From Chrysopilus asiliformis (lineage: Eukaryota; Arthropoda; Insecta; Diptera; Rhagionidae), in the NCBI GenBank assembly GCA_964034945.1, contig OZ035960.1, positions 23,671,487 through 23,735,486 of the forward strand: a DNA stretch of 64,000 nucleotides. Reading direction: 5' to 3'. A program made the position numbers and the translations under genes. Shown here one piece after another: positions 47,106 to 58,659 of this stretch. The stretch's first letter is position 1, and each line of letters opens with the position of its first letter. The notes beneath the pieces are model-generated. The model worked only from the letters and a program-made list of their open reading frames with translations, had not been told where the DNA came from and made no database searches.

Positions 47106-47691
47106 TTTTTATACCCGTATGGTGAAACCAAAGGGTATATTAACTTTGCCTTACCGTTTGTAACGCCAAGATCCTGTCATCACACAAAAAAATGAATTAC
47201 ACCAGTGTGTTTAGAATGATGAAAAAAGTTGAATTTAGCATGTCCGTCCGTCTGTCCGTCTGTCCGTCTGTCCGTCTGTCTGTCCGTCTGTCTGTATGTC
47301 CGTCCGTCTGTTGATTGCGCATGGATTGAGCTAGAGACTTGAAATTTTGCACAGATTGGTTTTTCGTAAAATGCAAGGCTAAGTTCGTTCCTGGGCAAAA
47401 ATGTACCATTAGGGGGGGTACCCCCCATACGAACGAAAACGTTTTTTGCGAATATCTCAAAAACGGTGCATCTTATCAAAAAAGTCCAAGAACAAAAGTT
47501 ATTTAGGATATGATTCTACATAAAACTCCCATACATCAAAATCAGATTGAAATAAATTTTAAAAAATCTTTTTGGGAAGTTTGACTTCAAAGTGGAATTT
47601 TGGTACAACTGTTCGAATTTTGATACGAATATCACCATACGGGTCTCCAATGATTGCCAGATTGGCAATTATAGCTTTTGTTATGTTTTTA
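47106..47691 (+). mobile_element. DINE-1/mini-me-like element, subfamily 1, full length
   Basis: Runs from TTTTTATACCCGTATGGTGA and ACCAAAGGGTATATT through a GTCCGTCTGTCCGTCTGTCC tract (47242-47312) to 'tgattgccagattggcaatt' and 'agcttttgttatg'. It is the best-preserved plus-strand copy and shows the conserved order of blocks. The frames over the microsatellite do not represent a gene. Confidence 0.8.
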
Positions 47692-49230
47692 TGTAAAATC
47701 GTCGGAATAAATTCCAATTCTGAGAATTTGCTCTAAGTCGTTGTTACCATCTGGCATTTTATTTTATGAATATTATTCTGTTTACATCACAACACTAAAT
47801 TCTGAAATTTTCCATACAAAAGGCCGGAATTATTTAAATTATTCAGCAAAAGATGCATTAGTGTAGCGGAAAAACTTTTAGGGAATAAATTGCCGCAAAA
47901 TTCGCAAATATAAACGTTTCTTGAAAATATTTAAATTTGTTTTTTTTCGCTATCAAAATATTGTATGAAAAACAATCTATTTAATTTTTTTAACACAATT
48001 CCATCTATTAAAATCAATAAATAAATCAAGATAACTGAAAACTAGCTGAATTATATTCAAAATTACTAAGTTGGGACTCGCTTATAACAAGATAATTCAT
48101 GCATATTATAAATTATTCATTTTCCAAAAATAGTGAGCAATTTGCAGTACAAGTTCCCGGAATTATAATTAATTTCGGAATTGTTTCCATAATTCCTAAA
48201 CATATATTTACACATGTAAGAAATATTAAATGAGTCCCGTATTATAAAGCATATTCTACGTATATTTAAATGTACAACTATATAAATAAATATTCAGTAA
48301 TTTAACAAAAACCGAATGTACAAATATTAAAGTTTTCCGTGTTGTTGATCAAAATAACATTATAAATTAAATGTTGATTTCTATCAGAAGCTATATATAT
48401 CTTAATGTTTTGTATCTTTTCCTATCAGTGGCAAAAGCTGAACATTTCAATTAAATATTGTTATACGAAATAAACAAATTAAACTCAAGTGGAAATGAGT
48501 TCCAAGTAGAACTTCTTCTATACGATATTTTGGTACTTTAGTACTACAATAGAAATAGAAGCAAGTATTCATTATTTCCTATCCACCATAGACATTTAAC
48601 GTCCTGTTCTTGACTTTCTTACTCCCCCTCATCTTTAATTTCAACCGACTCGCCTGAAGGAATATATTTGTAACTTTTTTTTTTATATAAAATGCTCGGT
48701 TTGCCCCTGCCGTCCAAGTTTCCGCAAATGCTTTTTATGTTAAATGCTTTGAAAATGTTCAGTTATTAGAGGGATGCTAAAGTTAATGCAATTTTTCTTA
48801 AAATTAAATCGCAATCAGAAAAAAAAAAGTTGGTCCAAATCAACTTTTTGACAAGTCAACTCTGGCCTGTAGCAGGTAGATGGAGTTATAAATCCTCCAA
48901 ATCCTTGCCCCCAACTTTACTTACTGCAGGTTTAATTTTTGAATTTCTCCCGCCACAGGTTGACACGTTTTTACTTTTCCTAATGTACGTGAACTCGCAC
49001 TTAGCATAGGTTAAATTTTCCTGCAGAAAGCCAATTACGCCGTACATAAGTCGATGACTTTTATGCATTTTTTTTTCGAGTTTGCAGGTTTCTGAAATGA
49101 AAAGTGTGCAGGTTTCTGAAATGAAAAAAAAATGAATGAATGGGTGGGGAGTTGGTGTTATAAAATGTTAATTTTTGCCATACAAGCTGCAAGGCTGAGA
49201 AATATCATTTCGTGGTTTTCGGGGTCGCCG
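47692..49230. other. No gene seen
   Basis: Very AT-rich. A short direct duplication 'tgcaggtttctgaaatgaaaa' occurs at about 49084-49125. No coding evidence. Confidence 0.4.
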
Positions 49231-49238
49231 ATCACAAA

Positions 49239-49403
49239 CCTGGAGTGATATTCCGTAACTTGTTTCAAGCGTTTGTTTCGAGTTAGAAGCTGTCTCTGTT
49301 TTGACCGAAATAAATGACAGAGAGAAACCGAGATAGCAAATACCACTCTTTCTTCTAACTCGAAACAAACGCTTGAATCAAGTTACGGAATACCACTCCT
49401 GGT
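49239..49403. mobile_element. MITE, 165 bp, with arms of about 50 bp
   Basis: 'acctggagtgatattccgta' then 'gcgtttgtttcgagttagaa' on the left pair with their complements on the right ('ttctaactcgaaacaaacgc', 'tacggaataccactcctggt'). The centre is about 60 bp. Short frames over both arms are mirror images of each other. Confidence 0.75.
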
Positions 49404-49409
49404 GTTGAT

Positions 49410-50910
49410 TATTCAAAAATCGAAACGGGAGGTTCTGAACGTATGACGATTTTTCTTCAAACGTTTTAAGATTATTTTTTTGGTTTTCGGTACAAACTTG
49501 ATCCCAGCACCGACGGGTATGCGATCTACATAGTAGAGTGTAAAAATATTTGGATAAATATTTTGAGGTCCGAATTGTAGCATTTTTTATCCCTTGTCAA
49601 ATATCGCGATATGAAAAAAAATTTCTAAAATATTTTTAATTCATTTCCGGTGTTTTTCAAGAAACCAATTCTATTAAAATATTTGAATTAACCACAAAGT
49701 AATTTTGTTCCAACTTATGCATATCCCTAAAATTTTTATTACTTTAGATTTGAGTGTGGAATGATGACTATTTACTATATTTATATCAATCTATATATGA
49801 ATACAGTTGTGAGTCTCGCAGCGTTTGCTAATGTGCCCGCCAATGCGGAAAGTACTTCTGTAAACAATTTTATTCGAATTAAATTTTGTACAGTTGCTAC
49901 ATAGAATTGTAAAGTATTTTTTGGTGCCGATAACAGTTCCAAGCCCAAGGGCGGTTGTGATCGAGGGCGGGGGCGAAAGCTGGAATTATAGAATTATACG
50001 ATAATGTTACAAGAGACATCTAGACTATTCTGGTTATACAGAATTCGAATTTTCTTATCGCATACTTGAATATACCTTCGTGCTATACATATTCGTACTA
50101 TCTGATGGATTATTGTGAAATGTATCTCAGAATATTGACAACAGTAAGCTACCAAAAATTATACATTGTGAGAAAATCGCTCGTTTTGAATAATCGAGGA
50201 GTGTAGTATGGCAATCTTATTAAGGAAATCTCTAAAGATCTATCTTCATATCAGTTGTTAAGTTTTTCAACAGGATCTCCGTGTCTGCTCTGTATACTAT
50301 CTGCGTATGTCGATGGTTTTATAGAGATACTTTCTGCTACTATTGTGGGGATGAAATCATTGTCATCATCTTCACCGTCATCGGTCCGTCGTCTTTGTAG
50401 TCCTTGTAGATTTTTTCGTTTTTTTTGCAGTAGAAAAGAGATGAAAAGGCGCTGACAATATCATCGATTTGGTATCAAATTGAAATAAAGAAATTGCTTC
50501 TGCGGGGATAGGAATCAAATCGAAGAAGAGACAACTTACCGCAATTGAAAAAGGATGGAAAAAACTCGCTGGCGTCAATCGAAGCGAAGTCCTGCCCTCC
50601 CTTTTTGGGTTCATATGATTGTATCTTAGAAACGAAAAATCATCATTTGCGTATCGAAGTCGAGTGCTGACTTGGAGAGGACATGGGCGACAAAAAGAAA
50701 ATTCTTTGGCTGTCATATATGACTAGATAGAAAAAAATATTTTACGAATGTGAAAAAATAAAAAAAAACTTTGCGGCAACAGCTCGAGGATATTTAATCG
50801 ATGTCGAAGACGACGGCGATGACGTTTTTATGTTCAGGTTGCTGAAAATGACAAGGATAATAGTGATGTAGGATTCATAGTCCCCAGAATGTTTGGTCGC
50901 TTTCGTTATG
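49410..50910. other. No gene supported
   Basis: The 50240-50720 part is moderate in GC and open in two overlapping frames on opposite strands (66 and 112 codons), but neither shows a domain and both are Ser/Arg-biased. Remaining sequence is AT-rich. Confidence 0.35.
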
Positions 50911-50917
50911 TAGATCC

Positions 50918-51030
50918 GTGATTCTTTAAATTTAAAGTCTTCGAAGCATTCAGGTGCTGATTGAAAATCATAAATCGTGTGATTCTTTAAATTTAAAGTC
51001 TTCGAAGCATTCAGGTGCTGATTGAAAATC
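50918..51030. repeat. Tandem duplication, period 61 bp
   Basis: Two almost identical copies beginning 'gtgattctttaaatttaaag' at 50918 and 50979, through 'cattcaggtgctgattgaaa'. Near identity points to a recent duplication. Confidence 0.85.
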
Positions 51031-51180
51031 AAAAATGATATATTAAAATATTTTATTCCAGGTTTTCGAGTTCAAGACTAAATATATTCGATTTACTTGA
51101 CTGAAGTGGGTAGTCATATCTACTCCTTGGTGCTAACTATTATTAGCCAAGTGTTTTCTGTCTGACTATTTGTCTATGTC

Positions 51181-51536
51181 CGGTATTACACTTGGCTTAT
51201 TTAAGTCGGCAACTTTTGGGCTTAATAAGCCAATGTGCTTACATTTGTGGCTTAAATAAGCCAATCCTGTTTGCATATGATACGCAAGTTTACATGTGTG
51301 TGTGTGGACTCAAACCATTGAAATTGCTGCTGCTGATATACTTCCCAAGATCTTTACCTGCTGACGGTCAGAACGAAAATGATTTCTGCCTACTACTTTT
51401 CCCAAACCGGTTCACATGCTTTGCATGTATGCAGATTGTCGATAAGCCATGATTTCGAGTGGCAACTTTTCCCTCCTCAGTCGTTTCTCCCGAAAATCGG
51501 CTTAAGTAAGCCCGAAAGTTGCCGTGTGTAATACCG
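51181..51536 (+). mobile_element. MITE copy 1 of an inverted pair
   Basis: Ends CGGTATTACACTTGGCTTA and the complement of AAGTTGCCGTGTGTAATACCG. GGCTTA/TAAGCC motifs repeat internally (51192, 51220, 51260, 51497). A nearly identical copy lies in opposite orientation at 54951-55301. It carries no gene; an 86-codon frame inside is incidental. Confidence 0.8.
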
Positions 51537-51619
51537 CGCTAAGTGGCATTAAACCTGTTTTCCGGGAACAACTTATATGTTTAAAAGTAGGGGCTACTCT
51601 AGTTTAAGAAAACTTTTAG

Positions 51620-51750
51620 TATACTGTTACTATCGCTTCGGATCAGAAAAATTGCGGGGCGCAAACCGTTAACTTTTGATGTTTCATAAATTTAATAGTG
51701 TGGTTTCAACCATAATCTTATAATTCTTAATGCCTATGGCGTCATTTTTT
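51620..51750. repeat. Dispersed repeat shared with 44885-45000
   Basis: 'tcgcttcggatcagaaaaat', 'gcggggcgcaaa' and 'ataatcttataattcttaat' occur in the same order in both places. Confidence 0.5.
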
Positions 51751-51756
51751 TTTCTT

Positions 51757-51880
51757 AGGGCATGTGCGGATCCCATGCTAACTGCCGTTCTAATTCCAGT
51801 TTTTATTGGAAAGTTTCCAGTTAGCCACAAAATCTAGCATGAAACGTACTAGAATTAGTCTACAAGTTCGCACATGCCCT
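51757..51880. mobile_element. Small MITE, 124 bp
   Basis: The ends AGGGCATGTGCGGA and the complement of TTCGCACATGCCCT form a 14-bp inverted repeat with one mismatch; weaker pairing continues inside (ctaattc/gaattag). No clear target duplication. Confidence 0.65.
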
Positions 51881-52149
51881 TTTGCTCGTTGTAAGCACTA
51901 TTTTAAGATTATTGAAAATTCGCTGCGTCAAATTCGGACCGCACAAAGAAAAACACATGGACATACGCTTCTCTGGCAAATTCTAGGTAAATTTAAGGAT
52001 GTACTTGACCTGGGGATTCAACAATTTTTGGCTGCGGCGCATTTTATTTATTTTTTTTTTTTTGAGAAGTTCTTCCTCTACTCATTTGTATCACAATACG
52101 AAAGTTTTGCGAAAGCTTCCAAACAAAAATACTTTACAGCGTTGTAAAA

Positions 52150-54410
52150 ATGTAATACAGTTCAAACATGCTCTGAATAAATGACAGACATTCTAGACTA
52201 CTCTAAAAACCATCCCTAAAATTATGAATGTCCAAAAAATTCCCCGAATAGATTGTTATAATTCGGTAAATTATCTCCAGTTAAAACAATAATCTAAAGG
52301 AATTTCAACATTTATATATATTCGTAACATTAAATAATAATTCCTGATTGAATATGCAAATGCAGAGAGAATAAATTAAACTGAAAACTTTGGCATATTT
52401 TCACGTTACTATCCATTGCTCTGTGAAAATGCTACCTAGAGAATTATACACTTTTCGAAATATTAACTCAAAAACAATTTCGAACCGAGTCCAGGACACG
52501 ATGTATGTTCTCCCATTGGAACATAATGTAAAATAACAGAACGATGCCATACAAGGCAGAACTACTGTATAATTTCTGTTCAATACACATTTAAATTTTC
52601 CACTAAATATTTTCACAGTCTTTTATTTTCCATATAGTCAGACATAGGTTGGCTGCCGCTGCATTCTTTAAATCATAATACTAGATATGTATATGATCGT
52701 TTCCCCACATAAGGTTGAATATTCCATGTCCTTGGTGTATTTCCAACAATTCGAATCGAATGCAATGTGTACGAGGATCTGCTACCAAAATATGGGATTC
52801 GATTCGGTCTATGTTTTAAGTCTCTTGCTGCATTGTGTTAGTCATGTTTGTATCTAACTCTTTTCGTAGCTCGTATTTCGTATTTCGTATTGAAAAAACT
52901 CTCATTCGAAGCGAAAAATTGTATCACATTGGGGCGGCTGTTGGCAGTGCCGGAAGAACAGCTGGAACATGTGAAAGTAAACCAACAACACTGTATAAAT
53001 TTCTATTATGGTGCCATAAAAATTCTCACATACTCCTGGATGTATACGAACTCAACCACATGAAAAAGGATATGAACTGTGGTGGGTGGCGGAATTATTT
53101 TAGCCCAAAGGTAGAATTTTCATAACGGCAATGGTTGCACCAGTAATTTTAGGTATTGGTCTGAAGATTCTATTGTATCCCCCTTCCCTCCCCTCCTGCA
53201 CATTCTGGGATTTAGTTGTTTCGGATAAAGGTGAGATCTTCACCCATGGATGGCATGAGCGATGATGAATGATGGTCATGTAGAAACACTTTGCATTTGC
53301 CGGGCTATTGCCTACATAAACCCATAACTTAGAAATATTCTACAATTCCGATGTGTGTGTGTGTGTGTATAACACGTACGACTAAATCGTAACTTGTCAT
53401 AGTCCTTCGCACATATAATGATAACAAAAGGATTCGAAGAAGTTTACCAGGATCAGGAAAATTCTGTACGGTTATGAAAAGAGCTAAAAATGGGAAAGCA
53501 AACACATACCTATAGAAAAAATTGTAGTTCAGGAAGAATATAAAAACAATACTGAACTACAGAGTATGTTGGTTATTTTTTCGAAAATTTATTGAAAGTG
53601 ATTTTTGATGCCATTTCGTTATGTTTCTCCATTGTTGTATGGTGGCATATTTATTGACATCAATGTAAATATTTATGAATCCTCTATTTAAGTGTCGCAC
53701 AGTCAACATATTTTTTCCGTTTTCAGAAAGTTAGAGTACATTATACTTACCCCGTTCGCTTTTGGTCATAAGCAAAAGAAAAATTCGCTGAAAATGTCAA
53801 TTTATGTACTTTTCAGCTAACCACAAACAAATAAAACATACCCAAGAACCCTTAATGTCATCAAGCAAAGTGTTGGTAATATTTTCTCAACTCAATGGGA
53901 AATATTGTATACGATATGGAAGTTTTTTTCTCGCTAGCTTTTCCTCACATTTTGCAACCAACTAATGTTTTTGCAGATTCCATAAATTGCATTTATTCAC
54001 TTTCTTTGAGGGTCTCATTTACTGCTGTGGGAACGCAAATTTTAGGTCATATCCTTTAAGAGTTTTTGCTTATTAGTCGCAATCATTACTAACAGCACAC
54101 CACAGAAGAGAACACTGCAGAATAAATGAATATTTTAGAGAAATTTTTCAACTTGAAAATACTGGCTGATATGCTTCGAGGTTTTTCATACGTGTTTCAC
54201 ATTTTTTTAGATCTGTATTTTATTATCTTATTTATTTATCCTCTATTTCTGGTATGCTAATATTTTAACTGTGTTTCTAGCATAAGAAGCCGTTAACACC
54301 TGACACGTTATTCCGCGAATTTTGTTCTTGGACACTAAATTCATGTTACCCAACCGTTTAAACTATGACACAAAATTCAGAAAAAAATAAAATTAAACAA
54401 AAAGTTAAAA
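52150..54410. other. No gene supported; one (GT)n microsatellite
   Basis: (TG)n at 53352-53369. At 52835-53125 two overlapping plus-strand frames (96 and 71 codons) are of more even composition, one containing GRLLAVPEEQLEHVKVNQQ, but no family is recognised and there is no support for a start or splice site. Confidence 0.35.
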
Positions 54411-54412
54411 AA

Positions 54413-54950
54413 AGTCATTTATTCTTAATAAAAAGTACTGAAAACAAAACCGAGATAGAAATATAAAAAATAAAATAAATATTTAAGCGAGATAAATAAT
54501 TATTTTATTTTATTTTTTATGCTCTTATCTCGCTTTCATTTCTGATACACAGTGCCCAAAAAAATGTTTTTTTCCTTTTTAGTGAATTTTTTTAAATAAA
54601 AGTTTTTCTAAAAAAAATTGTCTAGTTATTTTGTGATTGAATAGTATGACTAAAAATACAGAATGAAAAGTATAATCACATTATCCTAACAGGACCTTTC
54701 GTTATCTTTACAAATCTCTTAATGTCAGACTCGGATGTCAGACTCGGTGATGTTTCCCGAAAAAATTGTGGAAAAGGATAATCACATTATCCGTACAGGA
54801 CCTTCCGTTATCCTTACAAGAACGAAGTAGAGAAAATAGTGAATTGTCACACGTATGTGTGCAAAATTTCAAGACAATCGGATGAGTAGAAGTGGGCCAA
54901 AATGTGGGCCAGACAAACCTGATAGACAAACCTGATAGACAAACCTGATA
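54413..54950 (+). repeat. Composite repeat copy 2: hairpin module, two minisatellite units, tail
   Basis: The hairpin module ('taagcgagataaa' facing 'ttatctcgctttc', about 54484-54536) is followed by 'atacacagtgcccaaaaa', two 'aatcacattatcc' units (about 54673 and 54780), the tail 'gaacgaagtagagaaaatag' and 'atcggatgag', then (AGACAAACCTGAT)n at 54910-54950. The MITE at 54951 sits at the end of that tail. Confidence 0.7.
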
Positions 54951-55301
54951 GCGCGGTATTACACACGGCAACTTTCGGGCTTACTTAAGCCGATTTTCGG
55001 GAGAAACGACTGAGGAGGGAAAAGTTGCCATTCGAAATCATGGCTTATCGACAATCTGCATACATGCAAAGCGTGTGAACCGGTTTGGGAAAAGTAGTAG
55101 GCAGAAATCATTTTCATTCTGACCGTCAGCAGGTAAAGATCTTGGGAAGTATATGAGCAGCAGCAATTTTAATGGTTTGAGTCCACACACACACATGTAA
55201 ACTTGTACAAAGGATTGGCTTTTTTAAGCCAGAAATGTAAGCACATTGGCTTATTAAGCCCAAAAGTTGCCGGCTTAATTAAGCCAAGTGTAATACCGGA
55301 C
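54951..55301 (-). mobile_element. MITE copy 2 of an inverted pair
   Basis: Nearly identical to 51181-51536 but reversed: starts GCGCGGTATTACACACGGCA and ends 'ccaagtgtaataccgg'. About 3.4 kb separates the two copies, which could pair in a transcript or recombine to invert the interval. No coding capacity. Confidence 0.8.
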
Positions 55302-55479
55302 TTTAGGTTTCCGTATAGTACTTCAGCGAATAATCACCGAAGAACTACTTCGTTTGGATAGTGTGGTATTTGCATTAATGTTTTTCTAAACTTATTACAG
55401 CTAAATGAAGAATATGAAGTTTTTATGATTTCCGAATTACTTGAGCTAAATCAAGTACCATACAAGGTATACTTTAAAA

Positions 55480-55740
55480 AAAAAAATAAAAAAAAAATTT
55501 AAAAAAAAAGCTTTTATTAAAAAAGAATGCACTAAAAAGAAAAAAATAATTTTCTGGACGCTGTGTATCACAAATATAAAAGCTTTTTAAAAGCGAGAAA
55601 AATTTTTATTTTATTGTTTTATGCTTTATCTCGCTTTTTAAAAGCTTTTATATTTGTGATACACAGCGTCCAGAAAATTATTTTTTTCTTTTTAGTGCAT
55701 TCTTTTTTAATAAAAGCTTTTTTTTAAATTTTTTTTTTAT
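55480..55740. repeat. Hairpin module of composite repeat copy 3 (long palindrome)
   Basis: Arms 55495-55598 and 55629-55731 (about 100 bp each) pair almost perfectly; they contain 'ttctggacgctgtgtatcac' and 'aaagctttttaaaagcgaga'. Copies 1 and 2 keep only the central hairpin and one outer arm. Confidence 0.85.
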
Positions 55741-55779
55741 TTTTTTTATTTTGTTCTTTTTAGTCTTCGAATATATATC

Positions 55780-56415
55780 CTTACATTTGAGATGTCCTTA
55801 CAGGCTTTTTAACTTGAGAATCGTATTCAGCGACCCCAAAAACTCCCAGAATAGATTTTTTCCGGAAAATTTGGAGAAAAGGATAATCACGTTATCCTTA
55901 CAGGACCTTCCGTTATCCTTACAGACTTTTTAGTGACAGATTCGGATTCAGCGACCCCAAAAACCCCCAAAATAGATTTTTTTCCGGAAAATTTGGAGAA
56001 AGGGATAATCACGTTATCCTTACAGGACATTCCGTTATCCTTACAGACTTTTTAATGGCAGATTCGGATTTAGCGACCTCAAAAACCCCCAGAATAGATT
56101 TTTTTCCGGAAAATTTGGAGAAAAGGATAATCACGTTATCCTTACAGGACCTTCCGTTATCCTTACAGACTTTTTGATGACAGATTCGGATTCAGCGACC
56201 CCAAAAACCCCCAGGATAGATTTTTTTCCGGAAAATTTGGAGAAAAGGATAATCACGTTATCCTTACAGGACCTTCCGTTATCCTTACAGACTTTTTAAT
56301 GACAGATTCGGATTCAGCGACCCCAAAAAACCCCAGAATAGATTTTTTTCTGGAAAATTTGGAGAAAAGGATAATCACGTTATCCTTACAGGACCTTCTC
56401 TTATCCTTACAAGGA
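55780..56415 (+). repeat. Minisatellite, exact 122-bp period, five units plus a partial one
   Basis: The motif GGATAATCACGTTATCC starts at 55881, 56003, 56125, 56247 and 56369, always 122 bp apart. Each unit also carries 'agattcggattcagcgaccc', 'aatagattttttt' and 'ccttacaggaccttccg'. GGATAA/TTATCC makes a small hairpin in every unit. Uniform spacing and few differences suggest recent amplification. Confidence 0.9.
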
Positions 56416-56557
56416 CGAAGTAGAGAAAATATTGTATTGTCATCGGACTTATATAAGTGTACAAAATTTCAAGTGAATCGGATGAGTGGAAGTGGGTCAA
56501 AATTTGATTGCAAGATTTGACCCCGACAAACAAACAAACAAACAAACAAACAAACAA
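56416..56557 (+). repeat. Tail and (ACAA)n microsatellite of composite repeat copy 3
   Basis: 'gacgaagtagagaaaatatt', 'acaaaatttcaagtgaatcg' and 'gatgagtggaagtgggtcaa' match copies 1 and 2 and the fragment at 63195-63320. It ends in an (ACAA)n run at 56526-56557. Confidence 0.75.
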
Positions 56558-56624
56558 GATAGCGAGCTAAATAAAAGCTTTTAATAAAGTACAAGAAGCT
56601 TCAAATTTATCAATAGAAATACAA

Positions 56625-56775
56625 GTAATATTTTTGTTTACAACAACACCTCGCAACTTTTTCAAAATTTAGTTGCCGCCATGCTGGTTTTCAAATTTTG
56701 CGTATCCCCTGGAATCAACCGATGTACCCCTAGTAGTACATGTACGAAAGGTTAGGAAATACTGGTTTAAGGCAC
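56625..56775 (-). repeat. Inverted copy of the dispersed repeat at 42830-42960
   Basis: Complementary blocks occur in reverse order: 'tcgcaactttttcaaaattt', 'gccgccat', 'gcgtatcccctggaatcaac' and 'tgtacccctagtagtacatg'. Confidence 0.6.
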
Positions 56776-57278
56776 CTCCAATGTGAAAATAAAGCTCACC
56801 GTAAAGTTTTTTTTTCGAATCGAATCAGTGATTTTCGAGTTTGAGGCGAACAAACAAACATAAAGACCGAAAACCAGGCACACATGCCTATAAATTAATA
56901 ATGTTTAATTCTTTATATCAGACCGTAGGAACTGCCCAGAAATAATGTCACACTTTATGCCGTGAGGGAGGGAGATCTGCGGTGCCATGATGGGGGTTAG
57001 GGAATGCAATACCGGTATCCCGGTATCCCGAAAACCGGGATACCGGTCATTTTTGTCCGGTATTAAATCCCGGTTTTCGAAGATTCAATACCGGTATTTC
57101 GGTGAGTGCCCAGAACGATTTTTGAACCGAAATTAAACATATTTTTAATAAAGAATATGATGAAATGCAATATATTTCTGAAAGATACTGTATGTTAGAC
57201 TACAAAAAAATACAGATGTCCAAAATTGCATATCTCCGGGGGAGTTGAGGCAGCTGTAAAAAAAATGCGTGATATCAT

Positions 57279-57614
57279 GTACTTGGGCACTCAGTGCCCA
57301 ACTCCGTACATTTTGTATGAAAATTCTTTTTATTTTGACTACAGCTTTGGGTTTTTCCCCTTTTATGATTCTTGTATGCAGATATTATATTGTATTGTTT
57401 TATTATATTATTTATATTGTATTGTTGTATTGCATTGTCTTTCGTTATACGAGCTTATAAGGTGGTCTATATTCTGAGTCGATTTTTGTAAATTAATTTT
57501 TTTCCATTGTATTTCTCACTTGTTTAACGAATAAACCACATTTTTATGATTTTTAAACAAACCAGCCATACATTTTCTATTAGAATTACATCTGGGCACT
57601 GAGTGCCCAAGTAC
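57279..57614. mobile_element. Possible nested inverted-repeat element inside the hAT element
   Basis: GTACTTGGGCACTCAGTGCC at the left matches the complement of GGCACTGAGTGCCCAAGTAC at the right, a 22-bp perfect inverted repeat when two more bases are counted. Each end is itself palindromic (tgggcactcagtgccca), so hairpins at both ends are also possible. No clear target duplication. Confidence 0.55.
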
Positions 57615-57656
57615 ACGATAAATGGAAGTTTTATAGTACACGGGTCTAGGGTTAAA

Positions 57657-58097
57657 CACCCGTATTCATTTTTGTCCGGTATTAAATCCCTCATTAAAGT
57701 CTTTCTCACCCAGGCGACGACGCATACTCATTCATGTGATGGACGAAAAATCGGTATTGTTGTTTTAAAAAAATTCTTTCGTTTAGATTGATTTGTATAT
57801 TTCATACTTATATTGCGCCAGGAGAGCGTAAAAGATTGTGGCGAGCCAAAGGGTTTTCTTCTAATTTGGAAGATATTTCCATTTCACAACAGAGACAATT
57901 CGTTTTAGAAGTTTATTCTGTATCGCAATCGCAAAGCATTCATTTTTCTATTACCTATTAATATCATCGCATAGAACTGTAAAGCAATGCACGCGTGTCC
58001 AGTCACCTAGCTCCAAGTGAGATAGACAATACCAAATTCAAAGTTGGGTGAGCGCTCAGGTGACGGCGTCGCTTGGGTGAGAAAGACAATACGGGTG
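57657..58097. mobile_element. Possible second nested element, with a templated-looking insert in one arm
   Basis: The right arm, read as complement, is CACCCGTATT followed directly by GTCTTTCTCACCCAAGCGAC. The left arm has the same two blocks separated by about 32 bp. Of that insert, 57666-57690 is a 25-bp exact copy of 57047-57071, from the left end of the surrounding hAT element. Confidence 0.55.
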
Positions 58098-58659
58098 AAA
58101 ATATTTTTCCTACCGTTCTTATTTATTTGTGTAAAGTGTAAGTTCGGTGGTGGAGATACAACCAGACGAACATTTACTGAAATCAAAACTTCACACCAAA
58201 TAAACTTTTGGGTGTGTATTCTTAGTTATTTGAATCTTAAAAATAAAAGTGCAGCAAATTTTTTGTGACAAATATTAATTAACTTTGGTAAGTTTATTTA
58301 AGTTAAATCAGTTTGATGTTTTTTAAATATATACATAAGACATTCATATGATAAACATTCATTACAATACAATATCCCAATTTAGAACATGGAGAGTATG
58401 AATTGTGATTTTTATGTTATTTAATTTTTATTTCATGTTTAGTTTGTTTATTTTATAATACAATTTTAATGAATTATGTAATATACTTTTTATGTTTAAT
58501 TTGAAATAAATATTCACTGAATAATTTAACAAGGAAGTTTTAACACAAATAATTCCGTTGAAAACCGGTTTTAATACCGGGATCCCGGTATTATCATTTT
58601 ACAATACCGAAATACCGGTATAGAGATTTTCTCCGGTATTGCATTCCCTAATGGGGGTA

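Larger units (their letters stand above)
56998..58650. mobile_element. hAT-type element with perfect 8-bp target duplication
   Basis: The ends TAGGGAATGCAATACCGG and the complement of CCGGTATTGCATTCCCTA are an 18-bp perfect inverted repeat. ATGGGGGT flanks both (56990-56997 and 58651-58658). CCGGTAT/ATACCGG motifs are dense in both ends (57011-57100 and 58565-58640). At 1653 bp it has no transposase-like frame; part of the interior is filled by the inverted-repeat modules at 57279-57614 and 57657-58097. Confidence 0.85.

Noticed and set aside
50255..50716. Possible coding exon on either strand
   Set aside because: Both strands are open over the same stretch with Ser/Arg or Phe bias and no recognisable motif.
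52835..53125. Possible host exon (GRLLAVPEEQLEHVK segment)
   Set aside because: Two overlapping frames compete, there is no domain, and no convincing splice sites or start were seen.
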